A stretch of DNA of 64,000 nucleotides from Cymbidium sinense (Eukaryota; Streptophyta; Magnoliopsida; Asparagales; Orchidaceae): NCBI GenBank assembly GCA_021442155.1, contig CM038221.1, positions 29,479,906-29,543,905 on the forward strand, given 5' to 3'. This document shows, piece after piece, positions 38,008-50,039 of the stretch; position 1 is the first letter of the stretch, and the number at the start of each line of letters is the position of its first letter. The position numbers and the translations under genes are program-made. The notes beneath the pieces are model-generated. The model ran no database searches and was not told where the DNA came from. It saw only the letters and a list, made by a program, of their open reading frames with translations.

Positions 38008-39178
38008 ATCCATATGATTTAATGATGTGAAAAAATAATGTTTATTTATTGAAAGAGTAAAATATTAATTTTTTATTTGTGTTGATAACATTAATTTGAA
38101 AATAAGACTACGTTCAATTAAAATATTGTTTTATTCATTTTATATGAAAGATTATAAAATATTCATCAGTAAGCGTTAAAATTTACTCATCACTATGAAT
38201 TATAGAGGTTATTTGAATTCAATCACTCTTCTCTATCACTTATTATTATTTTATTTGTTTATTTTTCTAATTACACAAAAAAATTAATATTAAAATATTA
38301 ATGAAATATTTATTCTAAATGTGACAGCTGACCTCTCTTTAATTTTCACTTCTCCCTTCTTCTAAGCATTTTTCATTCCTGTTTTTTTTTTTTTTCTCTT
38401 TTTTATTTTTTTTTATACTTTTTTACTTTTATATTTCCAGTTTGTTTCAGAAAAAAACACTCATTATAAGAGTGTAATAATTTAAAAAATTATATATATT
38501 ATGCATTTTATTGATAAAAAGTAATATTTTAATCTCTTTAAAGATGATGTTATAATAACGTAAATAATTAATCTTTAAGAAATTTTGAGAATAATTCAGA
38601 TAGTTTTATATTTTTCATATCATCCTTAAAGAATATATTTCTTAATTAATCATACCATAATTAGCATTTACAGTGAAGAAAGAAAGCTCAGATAATTATA
38701 TTAACAGTTAATATATATAAAATTAGAATAATTGTGTTATAATTAACAAAAAAAGTGTTAAAAAAATACTAATAAAGAGAACCGATGACGGTCACAATCA
38801 GAATTTTAACCAACATAAAGTTGTAGAAAATTTCGCTACAATTTTAACGATACCTTTTGCTAGATTCATAACAATGATGACTCTAATACGTGAAATACTA
38901 CCGTAAATTTCAAAGCTCGGCAGACGATTCGCAAAATTGCTGCTTATCGGGCGACAATCTTAAATTTTGACCAAATGAGTTGTAAAATTTTGTAATTTAT
39001 TCCATTGATATTAAGTTCGTAAGATTCCGACATGCATTTACTCGATTTTAAAAAAAAAAAGCCTGATCGAGTTTATTTCTGACACGCCAGCAGTCACCAG
39101 TCGTCTCAACGATTATTTTGCTAACAAAAAATTTTCGTATCTAAATTGCTAATTACGATTAGGACTAAACCTATTTTA

Positions 39179-39228
<50 letters not shown>

Positions 39229-40393
39229 GGGTTCCATATGATTTAATGATGTGAAAAAAATAATGTTTATTTATTGAAAGAGTAAAATATTAATTTTTTT
39301 ATTTGTGTTGATAACATTAATTTGAAAATAAGACTACGTTCAATTAAAATATTGTTTTATTCATTTTATATGAAAGATTATAAAATATTCATCAGTAAGC
39401 GTTAAAATTTACTCATCACTATGAATTATAGAGGTTATTTGAATTCAATCACTCTTCTCTATCACTATCTCACTTATTAATATTTTATTTGTTTATTTTT
39501 TCTAATTACACAAAAAAATTAATATTAAAATATTAATGAAATATTTATTCTAAATGTGACAGCTGACCTCTCTTTTTATTTTCACTTCTCCCTTCTTCTC
39601 TAAGCATTTTTCATTCCTGTTTTTTTATCAACCTTTTTTTCTCTTTTATTTTTTTTTATACTTTTTACTTTTATATTTCCAGTTTTGTTTCAGAAAAAAA
39701 CACTCATTATAAGAGTGTAATAATTTAAAAAATATATATATATATTGATAAAAGTATTTTAATATTTTAAAGATGATCTTATAATAATGTTACGTAAATA
39801 ATTAATCTTTAAGAAATTTTTGAGAATAATTCAGATAGTTTTATATTTTTCATATTGTCATCCTTAAAGAGATTAAAATATATTTCTTAATTAATCATAC
39901 CATAATTAGCATTTACAGTGAAGAAAGAAAGCTCAGATAATTATATTAACAGTTAATATATATAAAATTAGAATAATTGTGTTATAATTAACAAAAAAAG
40001 TGTTAAAAAAATACTTGTAATAAGAGAATCGAGATCGGCCACAATCAGAATTTTAACCAACATAAAGTTGTAAAATTTCTACAATTTTAAGATACCAATT
40101 TTAGATTCCATCATGACTAATATCGCCAGAAATATTTCATAAATTCTGGCCTGCTTTGCACGTTCGCAAAATTGCGCTTATCGGCAATCTTAAATTTTGA
40201 CCACATGAAAGTTGTAGAAAATTTTGTTACGATTCCGATATTGTAAAGATTCGGTAATCGTGACACCGGCAATGTATACGAAAATCGCCCGCTTTTTTTT
40301 TTAAAAAAATTGTTAAGGATGACTACACCATGTCAGTCAACGATTAGATTTATTTTAACAAAAATTTTCGATCTAAACTACACTACCTATTTT

Positions 40394-40396
<3 letters not shown>

Positions 40397-40488
<92 letters not shown>
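40397..40488. repeat. Longest (AT)n(GT)n microsatellite of the array
   Basis: A compound AT then GT dinucleotide tract of about 92 bp. Equivalent tracts open the other units at 37,925-38,007, 39,182-39,228, 41,676-41,749 and 42,832-42,869. The open frame across it encodes only Ile-Tyr and Val-Cys repeats and is not a gene. Confidence 0.95.
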
Positions 40489-40489
<1 letters not shown>

Positions 40490-41548
40490 GGGGGTTCCAT
40501 ATGATTTAATGATGTGAAAAAAATAATGTTTATTTATTGAAAGAGTAAAATATTAATTTTTTTTATTTGTGTTGATAACATTAATTTGAAAATAAGACTA
40601 CGTTCAATTAAAATATTGTTTTATTCATTTTATATGAAAGATTATAAAAATATTCATCAGTAAGCGTTAAAATTTACTCATCACTATGAATTATAGAGGT
40701 TATTTGAATTCAATCACTCTTCTCTATCACTATCTCACTTATTAATATTTTATTTGTTTATTTTTTTCTAATTACACAAAAAATTAATATTAAAATATTA
40801 ATGAAATATTTATTCTAAATGTGACAGCTGAATCTCTTTTAATTCTCCCCTTCTTCTCTAAGCATTTTTCATTCCTGTTTTTTTATCAACCTTTTTTTCT
40901 CTTTTTATTTTTTTTTATACTTTTTTACTTTTATATTTCCAGTTTTGTTTCAGAAAAAAACACTCATTATAAGAGTGTAATAATTTAAAAAATTATATAT
41001 ATTATGCATTTTATTGATAAAAAGTAATATTTTAATCTCTTTATGATGTTATAATAACGTAAATAATTAATCTTAAGAAATTTTGAGAATAATTCAGATA
41101 GTTTTATATTTTTCATATCAATCCTTAAAGAGATTAAAATATATTTCTTAATTAATCATACCATAATTAGCATTTACAGTGAAAGAAGAGATAATTATAT
41201 TAACAGTTAATATATATAAAATTAGAATAATTGTGTTATAATTAAAAAAAAAGTGTTAATAAAGAGAATTGATGGCACGGTCAGAATTTTAACCAACATA
41301 AAAGTTGTAAAATTGCTAATTTTAACGATACCATTTTGCTAGATTCAGTATGACTCTAATACGTAAAATAATGATGTTCGAAGGCTACCGTAGCGACGCC
41401 AAAAATTGCTTTATGACACAATCTTAAATTTTGACCAACATGAAAGTTGTAGAAAATTTTGTTACGATTCCATTGATATTAAGTTAAGATTCCAGCATGA
41501 CTCGATATGTATGCCCCGCTTTTTTTTTTTTTTAAAAAAATCAATGTC

Positions 41549-41612
41549 CGTTGAACGGACGACTTACTTGCTGACGTGACACCATGTCAGCAAGTCAGTC
41601 GTCCGTTCAACG
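41549..41612. repeat. 30-bp-arm hairpin in the third array unit
   Basis: Arms at 41,549-41,578 and 41,583-41,612 start with CGTTGAACGGACGACT and pair with two mismatches around a 4-bp loop. Other units keep only parts of it (about 37,870, 39,095, 40,322 and 42,760). Confidence 0.8.
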
Positions 41613-41672
41613 ATTAGATTTATTTTGCTAACAAAAAATTTTCGTATCTAAATTGCTAATAGATTAGACTAA

Positions 41673-41749
<77 letters not shown>

Positions 41750-42832
41750 GGTTCCATATGATTTAATGATGTGAAAAAATAATGTTTATTTATTGAAAGA
41801 GTAAAATATTAATTTTTTATTTGTGTTGATAACATTAATTTGAAAATAAGACTACGTTCAATTAAAATATTGTTTTATTCATTTTATATGAAAGATTATA
41901 AAAATATTCATCAGTAAGCGTTAAAATTTACTCATCACTATGAATTATAGAGGTTATTTGAATTCAATCACTTTCTTCTCTATCACTATCTCACTTATTA
42001 ATATTTTATTTGTTTATTTTTTCTAATTACACAAAAAAATTAATATTAAAATATTAATGAAATATTTATTCTAAATGTGACAGCTGACCTCTCTTTTATT
42101 TTCACTTCTCCCTTCTTCTCTAAGCATTTTTCATTCCTGTTTTTTTATCAACCTTTTTTTCTCTTTTTATTTTTTTTTATACTTTTTTACTTTTATATTT
42201 CCAGTTTTGTTTCAGAAAAAAACACTCATTATAAGAGTGTAATAATTTAAAAAATTATATATATTATGCATTTTATTGATAAAAAGTAATATTTTAATCT
42301 CTTTAAAGATGATGTTATAATAACGTAAATAATTAATCTTTAAGAAATTTTTGAGAATAATTCAGATAGTTTTATATTTTTCATATTGTCATCCTTAAAG
42401 AGATTAAAATATATTTCTTAATTAATCATACCATAATTAGCATTTACAGTGAAGAAAAAGCTCAGATAATTATATTAAAAATATAAAATAATTGTGTTAT
42501 AATTAGAAAAGGTTAATTAAAAAAAAAAAATACTTTAAGAGAATCTGATGCCACAATCAGAATTTTAACCAACATGGTAGAAATTTCGCTACAATTTTAA
42601 CGATACCAATGCATGATTCCTACCGAGATTCCATTACTAAAATACGCATTTCGTTCCGGAATTTCAATGGCCGGCGAACAAATGATTGTAAAATGCCGCT
42701 TTATCGATAATCTTAATTGAAACCATGAAAAGTTGTAAATTTTTTTTTTTTTAAAGTTAAAGGACGATTGGCACACGCAGTCATCGTTCATTATGAATGC
42801 CATTTTCTAAATGCTATGGGAAACCTATTAAT

Positions 42833-42869
<37 letters not shown>

Positions 42870-43374
42870 ACATATGATTTAATGATGAATATTTATTGAA
42901 AGAGTAAAATATTAATTTGTGTTGATAACATTAATTTGAAAATACGTTCAATTAAAATATTGTTTTATTCATTTTATATGAAGATTATAAAATATTCATC
43001 ACTCATCACTATGAATTATAGAGGTTATTTGAATTCAATCACTCTTCTCTATCACTATCTCACTTATTAATATTTTATTTGTTTATTTTTCTAATTACAC
43101 AAAAAAATTAATATTAAAATATTAATGAAATATTTATTCATTCTGACCTCTTTTTATTTTATTCTCCTTCTTCTCTAAGCATTTTTCATTCCTGTTTTTT
43201 TTATCAACCTTTTTTTCTCTTTTTTTTTTTATTTTTTACTTTTTTTACTTTTATATTTCCAGTTTTGTTTCAGAAAAAAATTACTCATTATAAGAGGGTA
43301 ATAATTTAAAAAAATTATATATATATTATACATTTTATTGATAAAAAGTAATATTTTAATTACAAAAGTATTAT

Positions 43375-43490
43375 ATAATATTTTTTTAAGGGATACAAAA
43401 GATTTAGATGTTATTTTTGTAAATATTTTATATTAAAATTTAGATATTAGATATGTAAATATTATAAGAATTATATGTTATGTACTGAAT
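43375..43490. mobile_element. Decayed relative of the 52.5-kb MITE
   Basis: Contains TTAGATATTAGATATGTAAA followed by ATTATAAGAATTATATGTTATGTA. This matches, with mutations, the right terminal repeat of the element at 52,454-52,694. The left half is weaker. No target duplication could be read. Confidence 0.45.
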
Positions 43491-43500
43491 AAAAAATATT

Positions 43501-44110
43501 TATATTTAAGCTAATAATAACGGCAATATAATATAATAATTGGGCAGCTTTTTGATGTGGAAGAATAGCTACTCCTTCAGCTAATTAGTTAATTAAAATC
43601 AGATCAGTGTTAGGTAAACAACACCCAAGTAGGTGCCACCAAGAGCAATAATTATTGCAAAAATATAAAGAAAAAATAACTTTATTATTAAATTTATGTT
43701 AAGATAACTATAATTTAGATTTTAATTAATTTATTTATATATATTTATTTATCATAAAATAAATGTAAAATTTTTAATATTTACATAATGTATAAAATTT
43801 GGATCTTATAGAATTACATATATCTTTTACCAAATCTTATGGAACGACAGTCATCCTAACCTTCTCCCTGATTTCTCCGCTCATAATAATTAATTAAAAA
43901 AGTATAAATGTTTTTTTTTTTTTGGGATATTTGAATTTATAAACTCACACTAACGATGCGAAGACTAAAGGCACTTTTGAAAAAAGTCAAAATTATCAGC
44001 TAAGCCGCCGCACATGCAATGTTGATATATTATATTATTTGACCCTTAAGTGCAACTTCATCAAGATCTTTGAACCAAATTTATTTATTTATTATTTATT
44101 ATTTATTATT

Positions 44111-44182
<72 letters not shown>

Positions 44183-44301
44183 TTCTTTTATATAAAAAAA
44201 AAATCCTTCTGGTTGGTTTTATTGGAAGAATATAAATGCTAGAATAACTTACAGCTTGATTAAAAATCAATATTTTAAACAAAAGAACTAAAAAAAGTGA
44301 G
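43501..44301. other. AT-rich spacer with a (TA)n tract
   Basis: No gene seen. A pure (TA)n microsatellite runs from about 44,112 to 44,178. The rest is unique-looking AT-rich DNA. Confidence 0.6.
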
Positions 44302-44309
44302 CTGAGGAT

Positions 44310-47300
44310 TAGGGCTGCAAAAGAAACGGGCCGAGCCAAGCATGTGCTTATTCTAGTTCAAACTCGGTATCATTATTGAGCTCAAGCTCGAGCCGAGTTC
44401 GATTCGAATTTTAGAATGGTGTTCAAGCTTGAGCTCATTTAAAAAAAACACTATTCAAGATCAGCTCTAGTTTGTTCCCGAGCTCTGTTTAGATTGAGCT
44501 TATCGAGCTTATTACGAGCAACTCGCTTAATGAAATAAATGAGCTTTAATCTAGCCTTAATCGAGCTTTTTGAGAGCAGCTTGTTGATAAATATATACAA
44601 ACTGTATCAATTAAAATTTATTAAGCCTAAATTTTTTTTTTAAATGATACTGTTTATGAACAAGCGTTAATCGAGTCTTAATCGAGCCGTAATCAAGCTT
44701 TTTAAAGAGCTTTGAATGATACTGTTCATGAACATAAATGAACCGAACAATAAGTTATTCATTTAACAATCAAGTAGTTACGTAAGTGTTCAAGCTCGTA
44801 CGATTAGTTAATCAAATGAATATAAAAGAGCTCTAATCTAGCCGAGTCACAAGTAGCTTGTTGAACACTAGGGTTGTCAAAAAAGCTCGCTCAACGCTTT
44901 CCGATTATTCCCGTGACTCGTTCGTTAAGTAAATCAAACAACAAATATTTCAGCTGATTTATAAATGAGCGAAATACAATCCTTTGTTCGACGTCCGCCT
45001 CGAAATAAATAAATAATTTATATTAAATTTTATTTAAAATATAATTTATGTCATTAAATATTTTTAAAATTGATATTTAATTTAATTATAAAATTAGTTA
45101 AAAATTTTTTAAATAAAATAAGCTAAAATATTTTAGTAATTATTATTATAGGTTTTTTTTATAATTATGCTTATATTGTTTAGTTAGCGATAGTTAATCC
45201 CAGTAGAATTTATACTAACTGGATTTAAAATAAACGGCGATATACGATGCCTAGCCTCGACTCGCTCCTGCATTTAATCTTAGTCTCCACTCTCTCAGTC
45301 TCTCGCCTCACCGCCTAATCAAGTCGCCTCAATTCCCTCTCTTGTCTCATACTTGATTTCTACCTAGCAAGAGTCTTGCAAGTCTTGAGTTGAAATGGTA
45401 ATATCTGTAGTATATGTAACTGGGTCGGATCTCGATCTCTTCTATGGTTTACGGATATTGTTTTCTTTTCTTTTTCCATCATTTCATGTTAAAAGCCCCA
45501 TACATTGTGGTCGCGATATCGGTTTTTAGGGTTTGTAGTCAAACACAATTTTTCTTTCGTCGGATCTGGTTTTATTCTTATTTTAAGCGCTTCTTTTGTT
45601 CTTACTATGGAGAGATGGAGAATGAATATGCATACATTTATTTCATAACACATGGTTTTTTATTCTTACTATGGTCTATGAGAGATGCAGTTCTTTTATT
45701 CTTACTATGGAGGTTATGTTCATCATGCATCAAGGTTTGATGTTACCCGATCATATATTTGACCGGTCAGAATGTAATCTTTCGCAAATATGGATGTCTT
45801 CCCCGTAGAATGTGTATTATTTGAGAATTTGTGTTTCAAAGGAGAAATCATTCTATTATGCATACTATGAGAATGAAGTAATTACAAACTTAGAATTTAT
45901 TACAACTATGGATGTAATGTGTATGATTTTCTGGATGTTTGGATGTTCTTAATTTTTTACTACTATGATTGTAATGTCAGATGTCAGAATGTCAGATCTC
46001 GTATCTCAAGATCAGAATTCGTATGGATGTTCTATTTTTTACAACGACATGATGTTGTATATGTTGTATGTGAAGAATGGAAATATGGAATGTTATGTAA
46101 GACCCCTTTTCCTCATATTCTAAATTTCGCCTTGCTCATTCAAGGTGAGAATATTTATTTGAACTTGAGCTTGATAACCGCTTGATATCCTGATCTATAT
46201 GATGAAAAGAATATTTATTACCTTTAGAATGTAATAATTGTACATCTACCGTGTTCTCGATGTTTTATATTTGAAAAGTGTTTATCAAGTTTTTTTGAGA
46301 GTTTTCTTATCAACATGAAGGATGGGAGTGTTTTGTTCAATTCTAACTACCTTGTTCCTGCTAAAAATTAGTTTTCTTAAGTTTTTCCTTCCTCACTGAA
46401 TTTATTTTCTCACTCTAAAGCTTTGCCCTATTTAATATGGCACCATCTTTCAACAATGTTTGACTTCTTCAAGTCCATAAACGTAAAAGATAAAGTTGGA
46501 TGTAGTTCTAAACATTTACTTTGTTCAGTGTTAAAATCAATATGACCACACCGCATTTAGTTTATTTTATTTTGGTTTCATCATTTTATGGAATAAATAA
46601 CCACTAAATACATAAGCTTTGTTTTCTATTTTTCTTATATTATTTTTATCTGACAAAGATAATTGATCACTCCGTGTCTTGCTTTTAAATTTATTTGTCT
46701 AATACTACGATTTTGTGTTCTAATTAGACATATCAATAAAATTCTATCTAATTGGTTTTTTTCCCGATAAGAGTCAATCTGAATCTAAGATTCGCTAGTT
46801 ATCGCAGACCTTTGAGTAATGAGTTACTAATAGATGATTAAGCAAATATTTTGACATCTAACACTAGGTCGACCTTTTGAAAGAGAGTTCATGGGCCTTT
46901 TTTTAAAACATTTCTCCAAAAGAATAGATAGCATGTATAATTATTATTCTTGAATTCTCTCTTTTTCTTGAATTCTCTCTTCTTTTGGAACTACCTACTA
47001 TTTGGCTGGTTCTGTTCTTTGTGCATTATACACTATGGGTTTGCTTTCTGCATCCTTATTGGGCTATGAAGATCTTTTGTACTCAGTCACAAATATTATT
47101 AATGTAAGATCACTTGTGATATTACACATTAATGATGAAAATTAAATAGATGTATGAGATGCAACTTAGCTTTATATTTAATATGTATTTTCCAAATATT
47201 TAATTTAATTTTTGTGATTACATTTTGTTTAATTTTTCTGAATGTCTATATTTATTCAATGAGATGCTTTAATAGTTTGGATTCTTTATTTATTTTATTT

Positions 47301-48248
47301 TTTGTGATTTCATCATTTTTGTGATTTCATTTTGTCAATTTGAACATATGCTACACTTATTTTCATTTTTTTTTAGTCCTACTTATTAATATTAATCTTT
47401 CATTTTATCATTTTTTTTGAATCTAATATTCATATATTTATCGATATCAATGATTTTTATTTTAATTTCGAAACTATTATTTATTATTATAATTTTTTTT
47501 TGCTAGTTTTATTTACATGAAGATATTACAATTTTGAAGATTCAAGATTTGGATTTTGAGGATATGTCAAGACTATAAACAAGTTAAAACAATTGGATTT
47601 GATTAGAAATTGATATTTGAAATTATAATTTCATTATTTTCTTAGCTTTTATTTTTGAAATTGTAAGTGATATAATGTAAAATTTTTTTTATTTTAGAAC
47701 AGAAATGAAATTTGTAAATTATGTAAGTTATGAATTTATAAATTTGTATATATATATGATATATGATCAGAATTTTGTTGAATATAAATTAATATTTAAA
47801 GTTGTTTTCAATTTTGTATAAAAAATGATTTTTGAATCTCGATTGAAAATCATTTAATTTAATAAAATAAATTTTAATATATAATTTTGATTTTGAATCT
47901 TTGAATGAATCTTTAATTTTTTTGTGTACAAAAAGTGTAAAAATAATAATTATGATTGTATATAATTATTTTGTATAATTGTATATTTTTTAGTTTTAAT
48001 TCTTGTCAATAGTATTTTCATCATAAGATTTTAATAATTATTTTTAAATTAAAAAAAAAAAATAAAATTATTAAAATAAAAATCGAGAATTTTCGAATAA
48101 CACAGCCTAAAACCACCTAATATTTTTCAGAACACGCAAATGCATTAAAAGATTTCAACACGAGCAATTTCAAATAATAAACGAATAATAGCTCGTCGCC
48201 GAAGTTCCTCGTTTTACACCTATTGAACACGGTTCATTTGAAGCCATA
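44310..48248. mobile_element. hAT-like non-autonomous element (outer), interrupted
   Basis: Flanked by the 8-bp direct repeat CTGAGGAT at 44,302-44,309 and 48,249-48,256. Ends pair: the left end TAGGGCTGCAAAAGAAAC against the inverse of the right end, TATGGCTTCAAATGAACC. The interior is rich in GAGCTCAAGCTCGAGC-type words. Removing the inner element (44,869-48,222) and one copy of its duplication leaves roughly 0.58 kb, so it is a MITE-sized element with no transposase. The 8-bp duplication and TAGGG-type ends fit the hAT superfamily. Confidence 0.75.
44869..48222. mobile_element. hAT-like element (inner, about 3.35 kb)
   Basis: Flanked by exact 8-bp copies of TTGAACAC at 44,861-44,868 and 48,223-48,230. 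The left end is TAGGGTTGTCAAAAAAGCTC; the inverse of the right end is TAGGTGTAAAACGAGG. The region 45,250-45,400 is richer in CT and looks leader-like, followed by short repeats of TTCTTACTATGG (45,599-45,710). No hAT transposase motif was found; open frames at 45,444-45,740 and 45,919-46,185 match nothing I know. It is non-autonomous or decayed, nested in the outer hAT element. Confidence 0.75.
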
Positions 48249-48256
48249 CTGAGGAT

Positions 48257-50039
48257 TTTTCTAACTAAGGTTCTCTTTGGGATAGCTATCGTCTAAAGAT
48301 GGTGTGGTGGGTATTATAAGTTTTTATTTTATTTTCAAAAAGTCAAATCATATCACCACACATTAATATTATATTGAAAAATATAAATTTTTCATCCCAA
48401 ATTTTTCAAAACGAAGTCTCACCGTAATTTGCCAAACACCCAAAATGATGAGATGCCAAATGAGCCATAAATATAATAATATTGCTATAGTAAGGACAAA
48501 TTTAAAGAAAGCATGTGGGGGCACGTGCCCTCTTCTTAAAAATTCAATATATTTATATATAAATAATGGATATATATTAATTATTGAATTAAGAAGAGTA
48601 ATAAAAAAAAACTCATCACAATGTTATAAGTGCAAAATAGTATGAACTTATTAAAAATTAACAATAATTGTTGCCAAAAATGTACAAAAAAAAATCATGA
48701 ATAAAATAAATAATAATAAAAAAGACAATAAAAATAAATTCTTTCTATTTTTTATTAGTGCCAATGCTAAAATAAATGGTGATATAATACATTTAGATGA
48801 TAGGTGTATTAAACATATGAGTTAGAAAATTAATTATTTTTATGAAATAACTATCACATTATAAATGAAAAAAAAGTTATTTATTAGGAGGAATATACTT
48901 CAAATCACATGGAAGGATAAAGAACAAAAGAATCATATAATAGGGCTCATGTGGTTGCTTAATAAGGATTTTATTATTATTATTTATTTTATATGTAATT
49001 TGAAATTCTATTATATTTGATAGAGTTTTAAGAGGGCTGGTCAAAGTTAATTTCTAACTATACCCAATCAAATAATGACAAGTAAACTAAATTATTTTTA
49101 AATATATTTTCCAACTTTAAATCAACCTATTGTCTCTAATCAAAGTTATATTATGAGCTATGCCTTAACAAATTATTATTTTAAAATTTTATATTTTATT
49201 CACTTGCTTGAAATCTTATTAAGCATCTAACTTCCCAATCCATAGGAATATGCACACCCTTCAATAATGGTCAACATAATTATCCTATTACTAAGTTACA
49301 AAATCTTAACAACATAATTAATTAATTAATTAACTTATAATCATATTAGTCTTTGTTTAACATCCTTTGCATTGTAGGCCATGTGAAGATTATTTTTTAA
49401 ATTTAATTTAATTTTAAATTATTTTCATTGAAGGCTATTAGTCTAGTGTAGGTCTATATGTCAAAGTTTAAAGATGCTATGAATGACTCTATAGGATCAT
49501 GCATAAATTCTAAATACATAAAAAAAATTTTTTTTTTTGAAGAAAAAAATAAGGCTTGGATTATTTTTGGAAGTCAAAACTTATACAAATCAATATAAAT
49601 TTCAAGTTTAGAAAAATAAATAAATAAATAAAAATAGATGGCAGTCTTTATTAACATCATTAATGCAAATTAAGGTTTAATGTTACCAATAATAATATTA
49701 TTTTTATTTATAAAGCAATATTATGCAGTCACTATCAACATTATGTAATATTATATAAAAGAAGAGATGAGAAGTAATTAGCTAACTTGTTTAAAATAAA
49801 AATGTGCATTATTTTTTAATTATAAACATGTCTTATTATTATTGGCATTCTCTTTTATAATAATTTTCATAAGATCATAAATAATTCAACATTTAGTAAG
49901 ACAAGTATTATGTCAGCCAATTTATGTTCTCTAAAATTTCATCATAATCAGATGTAATTGGAGATTAATTATGATTTTAGTTATTTCAAGAAAACCAAAA
50001 TTAAGCATAAATTAAAAAGAATTAATTAATAGAAACATT
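48257..50039. other. AT-rich intergenic stretch
   Basis: No gene recognised. A hairpin at about 48,532-48,598 pairs CTTCTTAAAAATTCAATATA with its inverse, next to GGGGGCACGTGCCC, and may be a small decayed element. Confidence 0.4.

Larger units (their letters stand above)
37925..43345 (+). repeat. Tandem array of about 1.25-kb units (four and a half copies)
   Basis: Units start at about 37,925, 39,182, 40,397, 41,676 and 42,832. Each begins with (AT)n(GT)n, then CCATATGATTTAATGATG and about 0.5 kb of well-conserved flank (including GAATTATAGAGGTTATTTGA), then a copy of the right arm of the palindromic element from TTTTAATCTCTTTAAAGATG onward. The last unit has the flank only and runs into unique DNA at about 43,345. 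The array therefore arose by duplication of one arm plus its neighbour. Confidence 0.85.

Noticed and set aside
40310..40504. Open frame of Ile-Tyr and Val-Cys repeats
   Set aside because: Translation of a dinucleotide microsatellite. The same applies to frames at 44,039-44,339 and 63,610-63,804.
37925..43345. CRISPR-like or centromeric satellite array
   Set aside because: Units are about 1.25 kb, only four to five copies, and derive from a transposon arm in a plant genome.
48532..48598. Hairpin next to GGGGGCACGTGCCC as a mobile element
   Set aside because: No flanking duplication could be read and the arms are short and AT-rich; left as a note only.
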